Source: Gliomastix tumulicola (taxonomy: Eukaryota; Ascomycota; Sordariomycetes; Hypocreales; Bionectriaceae). Taken from it: a DNA stretch of 64,000 bases. The notes under the pieces were generated by a model. It worked only from the letters and a program-made list of their open reading frames with translations, ran no database searches and was not told the DNA's origin. The stretch lies in assembly GCA_001599755.1 (NCBI GenBank), contig BCHX01000003.1, positions 1,054,001 through 1,118,000 of the forward strand, in the 5' to 3' direction. Shown here piece by piece: positions 23,593 to 35,532 of this stretch (the stretch's first letter is position 1; each line of letters starts with the position of its first letter). The position numbers and the translations under genes are program-made.

Positions 23593-26500
23593 GGCATTGG
23601 ATTGATTCAGGCAGGGGACGAGGTTGGGAGAGTTCACCAACAGGGTTGACTCGCTAGCCTTTGCCAATCACGCTGGCGAACATGATTGGCTTTCTGCCAC
23701 ATTTATCGAGCAATTGGATGGTGAAAGGCACGGATGTCAAGCAGAGGGTCTGATATCCAGCGGGAACAAGAATGATGTCGCGAACGGGACACTGGCAGAA
23801 TGAGGCCCTGGCAGGGGTCGGGATCTCACCGCCTGCTGTTTCCGGGAGCTCTTCGTGTGGGGCTGGCAAGAGTGACCGCCTTCATACCCTATACCGAGTT
23901 GCTTCTCTCGCAAAATGGTACTACGCATGCGCATGGATTGACTGCTTGATCCCAAGTACTGAGACCCGGTGCGGCTGTATAGTACGACACGACAAACAGT
24001 ATGGCACTACGTACGCGAGTTTCAAACAATCTGGGAAATTCCACGAGAAGAGCAGCGTCTCGGCTGGAGAACAACTTGCTCCCAGATATCTCAGTGTTTG
24101 CCCACCTGGCTGGCTGATCGACTGGAGAATATGACGTGGAAGGGGATGTCGTCACTCCCGTGCGTAGGGCTTGAGACGCAGCTAATACATACACAGATCT
24201 GAGCAAGGGCTGTTCTATCGCTGCAGGTTGCGATCAACTAATGCTGCTCTGATTCCCCCAGGCCAAAGAAGACGGGTTAAGCGAGATACGTACTCCGCCC
24301 TCAATGCAGGATTGGCGGTGTGTTTGAGACGGTTTTGACGGCGTCGTCTAGCGTCTTCCCATATGCATGCTGCCCACCACCAGCAACGGCGATGTAGGTG
24401 ATGAAGCTCCTGAGGGGCTGGAGCGAGAGAACCCGCAGTACGCGCTCGCCATGGACTCTGGGCGCATATTTCGCCTCTGGTCGCCACGAGTCACATACCC
24501 GAAGAGAACGGGCTCCTGGAGTTGGATTCGTCCCGGGAACGCCCATGTTTGGTTGTTTCTCCTCTCCTGCCGGCATATCACCTAGCTCACGTAGCTCACC
24601 AAGGCAGCCTGACCCTGCTGGTGACTTCACACCCAACGTGGCAGTTCCTGTATGACTTTCGGCCCGTGATTCGGCGCATTGTTACATTTGATGTACAAAC
24701 CCGAGCGACCGCCGAGTAGCAACCTCCCTCCCGAATACGACTACTCCAGAGGGTTTCCTGGAAGCAGGCGAAATGCATAACCACAGCACAAGATTATACG
24801 GCACATGACCAGGGAAGCCGTAACTACAGGCTCGTCCCTTCTGAGAGGCGAAGGAAACAAGGGTTGGAGCCGGACCAAATTGACGCGCTTTGTGCGGCCT
24901 GTGCGGGTAACCGATCAAGGGACCCTGATCGTCGCGCCACTTGACTTATGTACTGGACCAGGTTGACACTCAAACTCAGGCATCTAGAGGATGCTAAAGA
25001 AATGCTAGCAAGCTAGCGCACTCATTAGAGGGCATGTCTCACGAGGGCATCTGCCCACAGCGACCACGGGGTTGAGGGGCTTCATGGATGGTGTTGTTGT
25101 TGAGGCCTTTGAGTTCTGGGCAGGCTGACGGTGCCCCCGAGCGAGCGGCGTACTACATGTCGTAGACACCCTCCATCTCGGACTGGTATGTTATTGACTC
25201 GCTGGCTCGACGAATCACACGCAACCAACAGCCCGTCAAGGAGGGTAGGGGAAACCTGGTCCTGGTCTGGCAGCACACACACCTCTTCCTTCCCCGAGCG
25301 AGCACCGCATGACAATCTGGCTTCGGGAGCGGCATTTTGCGGCCGGGGACTAAAGATAGCGAGAGATTTGCTCAGTCGTCCTGCCCGAGAGGGTGTCGGG
25401 TCTCCCATGGAAATAGTAGAAACTCTCACACCGCAACTTGGGAAGGCTGTCTTGTAGAACCAGGAAATGGATGCTTGTGTGTCCCCAACCGAACGCCGAA
25501 CGGTCCAGACAGCCGGGGCCGGGCTTCGTCAGACCACTAATAACACGAGTAATTATAAGCCTTCAGTTGAGCCACTTACAAATCCCGGCGAGAGACATGC
25601 AGGCCACCTCATCAAGAGCAGGTCTTGGCGTCGACAATGTCCGAGATGAACTTTGCCCTGCCCCCCCCCTGCAGAGGATGATTGTTGGTGATGTCTCGAT
25701 GTGCTGAAGTCGAAGCCCGGAAAGCCCAAAAGAGGTTGTCCAATAGTGGTAAGGGCTGGACCCGTCACCTCGCCATGTACTACCGAGTACGCGCCTAGAC
25801 AGCTGTCGAGCGCGATGAGCACACCCTCAGATCGCCCCCTTGTCCGTTATGCGTCTCTGCTATAGCGTGGAGTGACTCACTTGGCTCACCGGTCGCCAGT
25901 GTGGCCTCATGGCCAGCTGTCGCGATCAGGAAATGGCAGTGAAATCTGATGAAGTATCCCACCAAAGCCGAACCTGACGCCCAACAGGGCCCCTGTCCGC
26001 TGCACACGCGTGCCTCCAGGTACAGTGGATGTACATACTGCAGTACAGTACTCAAGCTCGCAGTGCGGGCGGTGCGGGCACTGCGGGGGCTGCACCCACT
26101 GGACAAGCCCGCCTACGACGACCCGGCGGGCTGGATCGACAGCGCTCCACCGCTAATAACTCACTGGCTTACAGCGCCTGCCTGGGGCCCTGCAACCCTG
26201 GAGCCTGCTGGAGGCGAAGCCCACCAAAGGCCTACCGGGAGGCTGTAATGCCTCTGGGCTAGGTAGCTGCTAGAGCCTTGGCAGTCACTCGACGGACCGT
26301 GTCGATGCGCGGAAATCCCATTCACCGTCTTCTGCTCCTGAGTCGCTTTCAGCTCATCCCTAATAAATTCATCTCAGAACCACCATCCGATCAGCTCACC
26401 CAGTCCCGGGCTTCAGCGATAAGGAGACCCTCGCTCCCACACAGACCATCAACCCCCGGTCTCCCATCCAGCACCACTCCAGCCTGATTTACAGTAGACG

Positions 26501-27622
26501 GGATTGACCTAATACTCCTCTTCGGACCGTCGTCATTGTCGTCATCTCATCTTTATCCATCCCACCTCTACCCCTCTGTCAATCCTCATTACACATCCCG
26601 GTCCGTCTTGCTCGTCTGAGCAGCCACACTTCTTAAGCTCCCACCCCGTATTATATGGCAGCCGCCCTTCCTACATCAGTATTGGCAGTCTTCGAGCATC
26701 TGCCTGTCTCCTTTGTGTAGACGCGATTTGCTGCTCTCCTTCCCTTTTCTACGTCACCCCTCTTCTACATGCTTGGGCATATCTGAGAAGGTGCAGCCCA
26801 AGTGCCTGCCCGAGGGACGGACTGCACTTACAACTGCACCTGCCTTCAAGGTTCGCAAAGGAAGTACCCAACAGGCTGAGGAAACAGGTAGAGATACCTG
26901 GCACCTTGATTTACAAGGGCACGGTCGTACCTGCCTTGGCTTGGCGTTACCTTATTGCTTTGTCATTTAACACCCAGCCCAGACCTTTTAGGCCAGGCTG
27001 GTGAACTTGAGGTGCTTCTACCTCCGAGCTCTCCAACTTCCCCAGTCACCTCACCTCCGACCTCACTCCAACCGCTTTTCGGCGGGAGGAGGCATCCGAT
27101 CAACATACCCGCCAGCTCTTGCGGGGTCGTCGATTGCTCTGGACTGTGGGCTGGTCGTGCCGACACTCTGGGCGCTTCTGTCTCCTCCTGGACGCTTCGC
27201 TCGCGACGAGGGTTGGGCGCCAACATCCCGGCGACAAACCTAAAAGGAAGCGTGAGCCACAGACACCACAGCACTCGCCTTCACCTTCACCTGAGGCATC
27301 TCGTTGACGGCGGCACGAATTTGACGCTTCACAAAGACGTCATTGTATCTCGTCTCGAGGAGACCGTCTCGTCGGCACAAAAAAACCTCCTCTGCGCTAC
27401 TATGTCCAGGACTCGAGTCACTCGACAACTCTTGGCCCCGGAGTGCCAGATGGATGTTTGCGCGGCTGCTGCCCCTTGACTGCCTTTCATCAATTAGATT
27501 GTCGTCGTCTCGGGGCCGGCCTCACGACTCTCGCAGACCCGAGTCGACCGATCGATTTGAGACAGCTCTTTGACCACTTCCCAACTTGAACAAAACTGGC
27601 GCCCCTCTTCGAGACAGACACA
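23593..27622. promoter_or_regulatory. 4-kb divergent intergenic region, IML1 / LST4
   Basis: No open frame here has convincing protein character. The last kilobase before the LST4 start (about 26.5-27.6 kb) is pyrimidine-rich with several upstream ATGs, as in a long leader. The region should contain the promoters of both TORC1-pathway genes. A non-coding transcript is possible but nothing marks one. Confidence 0.5.
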
Positions 27623-30600
27623 ATGCTTGGGCGGCTGTTGCACCTCGGCTCCGGCGGCTCCACCCCGACCTCAACACAACCCCAAGCAAGCAATTCACGG
27701 CCGGTATCATCTCTCGATTCCGTGCAGGAGGACATCCACACCCGGAACTTGCTCTTCCCCGATGCTCAGTCTCTTTTCCAACAGCGAAACGACCAAGTGT
27801 TCCCCCTATCTCCGATTCCAGCGACGGCACCTTCTACACACAGCGGCCCTAACGCCTTTGACTCGAATGATGATGTTGATATTGATGTGCGCGACGTTCG
27901 CGTCCTCGTCATGCAAGACACTCTCGGCCATGTCAACGCCTCGCTTCTTTACGATAGCCACCCTGCGCCCTCGACTGTGCCGGCTGTAGAGCGGCCCCCT
28001 CAACCTACGGAACCGCGGAGGGCGGCGGCTTCTTCACGCAAAGGAAGTCTTGGTCACGGAACAAAGCCAATGGTAATTCAACCAGAGAACCAAACGCCCC
28101 GAACCGGCGCCTTTGACCGTCGAGGATCAGTCCAGGGCGCTTTTGATCGCCGTGGCTCGGTCCACGGCCGAACGCATAGTTCTGCCGAGTCAGACACTCA
28201 GAAGGCTGCCCGAGAATACCGCGAAGAATTGGCCACCTTCTCCAGCTGCATTTTCGGAAACTCTGAGCTCATGTCATATAAGGGAACCTCAACTAAAGTT
28301 CACGTCGTCCCAGCTGAGTCTCGGACGCACGACCATTCATCATCCATCCTTGGCGATGGTCGAAGCTCCATAGGCCGCTCCGCGACTCGGTCAAGCAAGC
28401 TGTCGCAATCATTTACTTCTCAGACGTACGCGTCTACGACGACACCCTTGAACGGCACATTCGGCAGACCGGCTGAGAGAAAGAAAGTGCTCATAACAAG
28501 GCTGTTCCCTGTCAATGTCCTCACCGATGAGAACCCATGTGTTACGCCCCAGAGCCGATTCTCAGACGATAATGCAGGCTTTCCGTTCCCCAATGCCTCG
28601 GACGATTTTGCTTCTCCAAGGAAGAAGCCGCCGCAGCCACGACAAAGACGCACGCCTATGTATGCTATTGTCTTGGTGGTTCAGCTTCCTCCAGCTCGTA
28701 TCTCAGGTGCAACACCGAAATCAGCCTTCCGCGAGTCGGGTTCGTACAACGAACAAGACTTCTTCTCTTCATCTTTCAATTCAGCTCGTCCAACCTGGTT
28801 CAACACGACAGGCTCCGGGGTCTATGGCGAACCTACTGACCCGTCCCATTCTCTCGATGTAGAAGATAGAATCGACTCGTTGACACAACACTGGGACATG
28901 GTCATCAGGACCCTAACGCACCTGCAGTCGACTGTTGCCACATCTTTGAGAACGTTGCTCAAGCAGTCCGACATAACGTCACCGGACCCGGCATCATCGG
29001 CCGTCCAGGCGGCACAACTTGCCCAACAACGAAGCCCTCCGTCAGCAGATAGACGCAACGCGGAGCAACCCCGAACCAAGCCTTCGAAAAGCACCATCAA
29101 GCTTCTGTCTCTGCCACCCAACTGTCTGTCTGCAGATGTCATCATTGCCGCAGAGATCAATCTCGCCAGACAGAGAATAGTGACAGGCTTGAAAGCCGCC
29201 CGGGTGGTCACGGGTCAGGGTCGCTGGGGCATCTGGCGAGACGAGGCAATTCATTCACTGAAATGGACGCGGACTCTCAGTCAAGGTCCTTTCCTGTTTA
29301 ATTTATTCACAGGATTCTTGGCCGTCCACACAGATTGGCTTCAAGCTCTCTGTCCTCCCTCCTACCGACGACGTTTTCTTCAGAATCGGAGAGCTCGGGG
29401 AGACGATGATCTTTCGCTCCCTAGCAGGACTATCATAGTCTCCGATGATAAGATGGCAGCGCGACGACTCATCTTCCTTCTGTCTGCCTTTTTGCCAGCA
29501 AATCAGCAGTTGCCGGCCAACCGACCGCATCGACCCAGCACATCCACATCGTTGAGCGGATTCTCCCATTCGCCCCCTACCTATATTGTTCCTGTGCTTC
29601 GAGAAGAATCGTTGCGTCGCAAGATGAATCGACGTACGGGCGCGCAACGTGCATCGCATTCCAGGACCGCGAGTCAGTCGACAAGGCCGCCAACAGTGCT
29701 CTCGCAATATCCTCAGTTCAGCATGGATAGAAGTCGTGAACGCCGAGCGTCAGACGCAGCATCGATCCGGACTACTAGCTTAGCTATGCCCAATCATGAC
29801 ATGGTGAGCAGGAAGAGCAGCGCTGCCACTACCACCACAATCATGCCTGAGACGACATTGCCACACTTCTCGACCATGCAGGCGTCTGAAATTAGTCTGT
29901 TTGGACGGCCTGAAAGCAGGCGTAGCATCGCAACAGACGATTTGAAGCGTTCGCTACAAAGAGGGGAGAGTAGTGGCTATGCAAGCACTGTGAGCTCAGA
30001 TACGAGAAGCCAGAGTTCGAGATGGGGCAGCGTTATCAGTGGACTTTGGAGTCCAAGGCGCCGGGACTCCACCAGCATGAGTTCTCCTGGCCAGCCCAGC
30101 GATCCTAAGGCGCCCTCGCACATGACACCTCAGAGAAAGGATCCGCTATCCGCAATGGTCGACGAGGTAGCGCATTTGCAAGACGATGTTGGACCTGACT
30201 CGGATGCTCAGAGCCGAACCCCTGGTCCGCGAGCCGTCCGGAGTAAAGAGCAAAGGCAGGAGCGATTATCGTTCGCTCAACAGGATCGCCCTATAGGGCC
30301 TCCAGGTGGCTTTGAGTCTCCGGTAAAGACATCGGTCAACGCTGAAGACGGTGTCATTGATGTCGACTTTCCTTTCCCCGAGTACATTGCGTCTTTCGAG
30401 TCAGCTATTAGCTCTCCCTCAAGCAGTGGCTATCTTTCAACCCCCGGCATAGCCGGAGGACTAGAGTCTTTTGAGCACATATCCAGGGGGTCAGTCGACG
30501 GGGATTTACCCTTGAATGTTGCCGGCTGGCTCAATCGTTTTCATCCCGACTTTGCACTGCAGGCTGTTCCTCCCCAGGACGATTTACTGGAACAAGTCAA

Positions 30601-31240
30601 GGCTACCCTTCGATCAGAGCCTACACCAATCACCAGCCTCCGGAGCTTAGGTGATACGCCTGAGCAGTGGGTTGAGGTTGGAAGCGCGGTTATCGCCGAT
30701 ACTACAACTAGTATAGTTCTTCGGATCACTCTACGTCGCTTGGTAAGGCTCAAGGTGCCGTCCGACAGAGTCAGTGGCGGTACTGTCAGTCTGACTAGCT
30801 TCTCTGCTGGAACTCCTCAAACCCCTTCAGTTCTGCCTTACGAAACACCGTTGGAAGAGCGGTGGCTGGAAGAACCCATTCTTCAGCCTGACCAAACCCT
30901 GAAAGAGGCAATGGAGAAGGCTATGGGTGTCAGTTTGGACGCTTCCAAGGAAACATCACCCAGTCGCGCCCACGTTGGAGAACCTGCAAACAACACAAAT
31001 GACCCGATCGCGCCGGAGACCTTGCCAGAACCTGCGATGCCGACACCTAGCGTGTTGGAGATTCCTCGAATGCAATGCAAAACAGTAGTTTTGTCGGCGC
31101 TTGAGGATATCGTTCGCGACGCTATCGATCGACACGACGGAGCAAGGACGAACGATGCGGATGTGGCGATTCGAAGACCTCAGAGCGTGTTGACAAACGC
31201 TGTGGGGGATTGGGTATCGGGCATTGAAACACCAGAATGA
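27623..31240 (+). CDS. lst4: Folliculin-interacting protein homologue (LST4/FNIP)
   Basis: A single 1205-residue frame opening at ACA-ATG. FNIP-type segments appear in order: a longin-like start DVRVLVMQDTLGHVNASLLY (about 90-109), then EELATFSSCIFGNSELMSYK with KVHVVP (about 197-225), MYAIVLVVQLPP (about 346-357), and the DENN-like middle and C-terminal parts separated by long Ser-rich disordered loops. LITRLFPVN near 290 is also conserved in character. In yeast Lst4 pairs with the folliculin homologue Lst7 and activates GTP hydrolysis on Gtr2 at the vacuole, promoting TORC1 activity after amino-acid return. Assignment rests on motif recognition, so an alignment would be worth having. It lies head-to-head with IML1 and converges on DBP10. 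Confidence 0.8.
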   Translation: MLGRLLHLGSGGSTPTSTQPQASNSRPVSSLDSVQEDIHTRNLLFPDAQSLFQQRNDQVFPLSPIPATAPSTHSGPNAFDSNDDVDIDVRDVRVLVMQDTLGHVNASLLYDSHPAPSTVPAVERPPQPTEPRRAAASSRKGSLGHGTKPMVIQPENQTPRTGAFDRRGSVQGAFDRRGSVHGRTHSSAESDTQKAAREYREELATFSSCIFGNSELMSYKGTSTKVHVVPAESRTHDHSSSILGDGRSSIGRSATRSSKLSQSFTSQTYASTTTPLNGTFGRPAERKKVLITRLFPVNVLTDENPCVTPQSRFSDDNAGFPFPNASDDFASPRKKPPQPRQRRTPMYAIVLVVQLPPARISGATPKSAFRESGSYNEQDFFSSSFNSARPTWFNTTGSGVYGEPTDPSHSLDVEDRIDSLTQHWDMVIRTLTHLQSTVATSLRTLLKQSDITSPDPASSAVQAAQLAQQRSPPSADRRNAEQPRTKPSKSTIKLLSLPPNCLSADVIIAAEINLARQRIVTGLKAARVVTGQGRWGIWRDEAIHSLKWTRTLSQGPFLFNLFTGFLAVHTDWLQALCPPSYRRRFLQNRRARGDDDLSLPSRTIIVSDDKMAARRLIFLLSAFLPANQQLPANRPHRPSTSTSLSGFSHSPPTYIVPVLREESLRRKMNRRTGAQRASHSRTASQSTRPPTVLSQYPQFSMDRSRERRASDAASIRTTSLAMPNHDMVSRKSSAATTTTIMPETTLPHFSTMQASEISLFGRPESRRSIATDDLKRSLQRGESSGYASTVSSDTRSQSSRWGSVISGLWSPRRRDSTSMSSPGQPSDPKAPSHMTPQRKDPLSAMVDEVAHLQDDVGPDSDAQSRTPGPRAVRSKEQRQERLSFAQQDRPIGPPGGFESPVKTSVNAEDGVIDVDFPFPEYIASFESAISSPSSSGYLSTPGIAGGLESFEHISRGSVDGDLPLNVAGWLNRFHPDFALQAVPPQDDLLEQVKATLRSEPTPITSLRSLGDTPEQWVEVGSAVIADTTTSIVLRITLRRLVRLKVPSDRVSGGTVSLTSFSAGTPQTPSVLPYETPLEERWLEEPILQPDQTLKEAMEKAMGVSLDASKETSPSRAHVGEPANNTNDPIAPETLPEPAMPTPSVLEIPRMQCKTVVLSALEDIVRDAIDRHDGARTNDADVAIRRPQSVLTNAVGDWVSGIETPE

Positions 31241-31664
31241 AGCAAGAGCTGTCAAACCGCATACGAGCGGATGAGCACAGCACAGATTTAGTGAAATCTT
31301 TTTCCTTTTACGCATTTATTTTTTGGTCTGCTGAGCAGACTCATTCGGCGGTAACCTGTTTGCTCCCTGTCAGCTTTTGGCTGACCGATACCCTTACGCA
31401 GGATGAATCGGGAAGATACCTATCGATGTAAGATTGTTCCTTCTTTACCAACGAGCTATCAATCATCTCAGCGCCGTTTCTTGATATTCGGGCTTTACTT
31501 CTCACCATATGAATACATTTCTTAGCCACCTTCTGAGTCTTCGATGGGAGAAGGAGCGTTGTATGTATGTTTCGAGATTGAAACCACAGATCGTGAGGCG
31601 TAAACGTTGTAATTGATCGTGTCCCCAAGTAAGTATGAAAGTTGCTATATTGTGATGGATATCT
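31241..31664. other. Convergent 3' regions of LST4 and DBP10
   Basis: 424 bp between opposing stop codons, AT-richer than the flanking genes. No gene seen. Confidence 0.6.
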
Positions 31665-34424
31665 TCAAAACTTCTTCTTTGACGGACGTGCGTTCTTTGC
31701 TTTCTTCCGGGCCTTCTCTTCTCTCGCCTTGCGAATGTCATGGATGCCCTTGAGCTCCTTCTTGCTGCCCATGCCATCCTTGAACCTGCCCACGCGCTTC
31801 TCCCTCGCCTCGTCGACACGCTTCTTGCGCACCCTGAAGTCATCGCGGTACTTGTCTGCCTCCTTGGGCGCCTTCTCCTGGTTATGCTTGTACCGCACAC
31901 CTGATGGCAGCCCGGCCGTCGACCCGGGCTTCTCGGCCTGGCCAACACGGGGCAGCTTGCCGGTGCGCTGGGCACGCTTCCACCTGTCGAAGCGCCCGCT
32001 CTGGAACGACGCCGCGATCTTGACGCCGCTCTCGCCGACGATCATCTTGGCGCCCTTGGAGCCGTCCTCGTCGTTGTCGCGGTTGACGTACTTCTTGGAC
32101 TTGGCGTCCCAGCGCATGCGGGCGCGCGTCGGCACGCCAAACGACTTGGCCGTCTCGTCGTTGGTCAGGTCCATCGTGGCGTCGCGCGCAGCCTCGACGA
32201 AGGAGGAGCCGGCGCCGCCGGAGTGGACGCCGTAGCCGCGCTCCTCGGCGGCGTTGATGGTGCGCGGCGTGTACGACATGAACACCTCGGGGTCGCGCCA
32301 GTCGGTCTTGCCCTTCTTGGAGGTGCCGGTGTTGGTGACGACGACTTCTAGGTCGTCGTCGTCGTCGTCTTCCTCCATCGCGTCGTCCAGGTCTGCTGCT
32401 TCGTCGTCGTCATCGTCGTCTTCGTCTTCATCTATTGACATGTCGTTGTGAGCCCCTGACGAGGCAGCGGGAATGTCGTCGTCTTCGTCCTCATGTGGCT
32501 TGTCTTGTATCCTATTTCTGGGTGTGATTTTACTTCTGAGTTCCCGCATTATCCCGGCTGCCTCGCTCTTGTGCTTGTCGCGCTGGCCGACCTCGAAGAT
32601 GGTCTCCTGGGGCTTGAAGCCGCTGATCTTGGCCATCATATCGGCGCGCGCCTGCTCGTCACCGTTGACGTCCTTTCCGAAGAGTTGGTGCAGCTGCATC
32701 CATCCGAGCGATGCGACGATCTCCCGTGCCCGCTTTGCGCTCTGGATCGAGGCTGAGTTGCGTGTCTTGAGGTATAGCTTCTCTGCCTTGGCTGCGATTG
32801 CCCGTTGTGAGTCGATGTCGGTGTTCTCCTTGAGGACCTTGTTCAGCCACTCGACGTTGGATTCTACCGCGTCTCTCTTTAACGAGCCGACTACGACGTC
32901 CTCCGCGTACGACGGCTCTGTGATTTCCTGACCGACAACTAGCCTCTTGCCAAGGAAGAGTTGGAGATCGAGGAGGTATGGGGCGTCGGTGTCGCGGACT
33001 AGACTGTAACTCCATCCGCGCTGGCCGGCACGGGCCGTACGACCAACTCGGTGGACGAAGATCTTGGGCTGAGCGGGGAAGTCGTAGTTGATGACGTTGG
33101 CGAGCACCGGGATATCGATACCACGCGCGGCCACGTCCGTGACGACCAGGATGTTCGTCTTGCCGGATCGGAAGTCATCTACCTGAATACGTCGGGCAGT
33201 CTGGTCGAGGGAACCGTACACGTGGGACACGGCAAAGCCGGCCTCACGCAGAAGGTTGGCGATATACTCGACGTGGTGCTTCGTCGCCGTGAACACAATA
33301 GTCGAGTGCTGGGTCGGCCGCCCTTTCGAGTTCTCCGACTCCCTCTTGCGCTTCTTGGTTGGGTTCATGGCTTCCCTCTGGGCCGCCTCGGGGAGGCCCA
33401 TGGGCATGTTGATGACATCGTAGAGGATGTGTAGCAGCGACCCCTCCTTCTCGCCACCTTTGACAGAGAAGAAGGCACTTTCGAGATCGGGGGACACCTT
33501 GGTCTCGGCATCCAATCGGACAAGGCTCGGGTCCTGCAGGCCGGCGCGGGCAAACTCCACAAGTGATGCGGGCAATGTCGCAGAGAAGAGGAGAGTCTGT
33601 CTCGACAGCGGGAGGGCGTGCAGGATTTCCGTCAACTGCTCCGCGAAACCCATCTCAAACAGTCGATCCGCCTCGTCGAACACGACGTACTGGATCGATG
33701 AGAGGTCCAGCGACATCTCCACCTTGAGATGTAGGAATCGACCGGGCGTCGCAATGACGATATCTGGATTCGCCGACATGTGTCCGAACTGCTCCTCAAG
33801 TCCGTCACCACCTACGACCAGGACAGACTTGAGGTCGGTACCTCGACTCAGCTCCTTGACGACCTTGAGCGTCTGGATCGCCAGCTCACGGGAGGGTGAG
33901 AGAATGAGGGCTCGGGACCCGAATTTCGCGCTGTGTGCTCGGAGTCGCTCGATCATCGGGATCACGAAGGCCGCCGTCTTGCCAGAACCTGTCCTGGCCA
34001 TGCCGACGACATCTTTTCTGTCCAGGACTAGGGGAATTGTCTTTCGCTGAATAGGGGTCGGTACGGAGAAACCCTTTCTTGCAATGGCCTTCAGAAGGTT
34101 GGAGTTGAGTCCTAGAAACGGTCAGTCGTGGGCGCAGAGCTGGAGGGAACTTGTGGTGGTCGAACCCATTGCCTGGAAGCCGCCCCCCTTCTTCACGGTC
34201 CTCCCCTTCAGATTTGTGGCTTTCCTGTAGGACGCAGCCTGCTGGAGAGCAATGAACGCCTCGTCGCCGTCATCATCGCCATCGGCCGGGCCATTGATCA
34301 GGCCATCAAAGTCGAGATCATCGTCGGCCGTTGTGGCTTCACCGCCGAAGTCCTCTGCCGCTAGGGACCCAAAGATGTCGACTTCGCCCTCGGAAGGGGT
34401 GGGTGAGGGATCGCGTTTCGGCAT
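31665..34424 (-). CDS. dbp10: DEAD-box ATP-dependent RNA helicase DBP10
   Basis: Exons 34424-34166 and 34111-31665 give 901 residues. The Q motif region FQAMGLNSNLL...PTPIQ spans the intron, which supports the junction. Motif I ARTGSGKT is at 125-132, DEAD at 232-235, SAT at 263-265 and HRVGRTARAG in the second RecA domain. The C-terminal half has long acidic runs and a Lys/Arg-rich end (ARKKAKNARPSKKKF), both typical of DBP10/DDX54, which works on pre-60S particles in the nucleolus. The first in-frame ATG gives MPKRDPSPTPSEGEVD. The gene shares a 381-bp promoter with the spliceosomal J-protein gene. Confidence 0.95.
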
Positions 34425-34805
34425 TGCAAGACAGGCCTCGGTCAATCTGCGCGGGGCGCGGTTCCAGACGTCGAGAATTTGGTGTTATGCGTGTCCTGTC
34501 GTCCTTCAATTGCGACGATGGCTAACAACTTTTTTTCCTGTCAATTATTTTTTGGGGCCGATAAATCTTATCTTATCTTCGCGGGGCAAGTGGGTCCCGG
34601 TGCTGATGTGCCGATTCAGGCCTTTTGACTTTCGAACGACGGACCCAAAGCTGCACTGCTCACCTTCCCAACCTCAACCTACAACTTCAGGGCACTGTCT
34701 CTCGTTTCTTCACCCAGCGCTTCTTTGAGTCGTATTTATTCTCGTGTGTCGTCTTTCGCTGCAACAATACGAGTAAGAAGTCCCGCCTGGAGCGCAATCG
34801 CCAAC
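34425..34805. promoter_or_regulatory. Bidirectional promoter region, DBP10 / SPF31
   Basis: 381 bp between divergent start codons, with the tandem GATAAG motif at 34567-34577 and no coding signal. It is the shortest of the four motif-bearing promoters. Confidence 0.6.
34567..34577 (+). promoter_or_regulatory. Tandem GATA-like motif CTTATCTTATC
   Basis: Perfect copy, 142 bp from the DBP10 start codon and 228 bp from the SPF31 start codon. It reads CTTATCTTATC on the SPF31 strand and is flanked by a further TC extension. Confidence 0.6.
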
Positions 34806-35532
34806 ATGGCAAGCAGCGAGAAGGAAGACAAGGATGCCCTCGATGCGCTTGAGCTCGAAGCGAAGGAATTTGACAAGGCAAGCAACCACCAGGAAAATCG
34901 CAAAAACAGATCCCGTCGCTCCGAGTTTGCTAACACTTATCTCGTCTTCTTAGGATGCCGAGATCGACCGCATTCTCAAGGCCTTCCGCCTCGACGCCTA
35001 CGCCGTCCTCGACCTGCAACCAGGCGTCCCCGAGAGCGACATCAAGGTCTGCTACCGCAAGAAGTCCCTCCTCATCCACCCGGACAAGACCAAGAACCCG
35101 CGCGCCCCCGACGCCTTCGACCGGCTGAAGAAGGCGCAGACGGAGCTCATGGATGAGAAGCACCGCGAGCGGCTGGACGAGGCCATCGCGGACGCGCGCA
35201 TGCTGCTGATCCGCGAGAACAAGTGGACCGTCGACAGCCCCGAGCTCAAGACGGACGAGTTCGCCAAGCAGTGGCGCGACAAGGCGCGCGAGGTGCTGCT
35301 CGACAACGAGCACCGGCGCCGGCGGCAGATGAAGGCGCAGATGCAGGAGGAGGGCAGGGAGCAGCGGAAGCAGGAGCAGGAGGTCGAGGACCGGAAGCGC
35401 AAGAGGCAGCACGAGCAGGACTGGGAGGCGACGAGGGACGAGCGCATCAGCAGCTGGCGGAGCTTCCAGAAGGGCAAGTCCGGTGAGGGGTCCGACAAGA
35501 AGAAGAAGAAGAAGCTCAAGCCCATTGGTTGA
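34806..35532 (+). CDS. spf31: Spliceosome-associated J-domain protein (SPF31/DNAJC8)
   Basis: Exons 34806-34877 and 34954-35532 give 216 residues. The segment EIDRILKAFRLDAYAVLDLQ introduces a J-domain (about 35-105) with the intact HPD triad in SLLIHPDKTKNP, so it can stimulate an Hsp70. The C-terminal half is a long charged helix (Arg, Gln and Glu-rich) ending in KKKKKKLKPIG, matching DNAJC8/Spf31 proteins that co-purify with spliceosomes. The only frame-preserving intron uses a GC donor (AAG|GCAAGC) with branch GCTAAC and acceptor TTCTTAG. It is divergent from DBP10 and convergent with MDJ1. Confidence 0.88.
34878..34953 (+). other. GC-AG intron
   Basis: 76-nt intron with donor AAG|GCAAGC, branch TTTGCTAACAC and acceptor TTCTTAG. 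Joining Lys24 to Asp25 in phase 0 gives EFDKDAEIDRIL. The only alternative GT donor would leave about 39 nt. Confidence 0.75.

Noticed and set aside
23593..27480. Several 60-174-codon frames between IML1 and LST4
   Set aside because: All are short, overlap each other on both strands and lack domain character; none can be joined by good splice sites into a longer product.
32254..34050. Long plus-strand frames opposite DBP10
   Set aside because: They are antisense shadows of the helicase gene. Ser runs such as SSSSSSSSSS are the reverse reading of its Asp/Glu codons.
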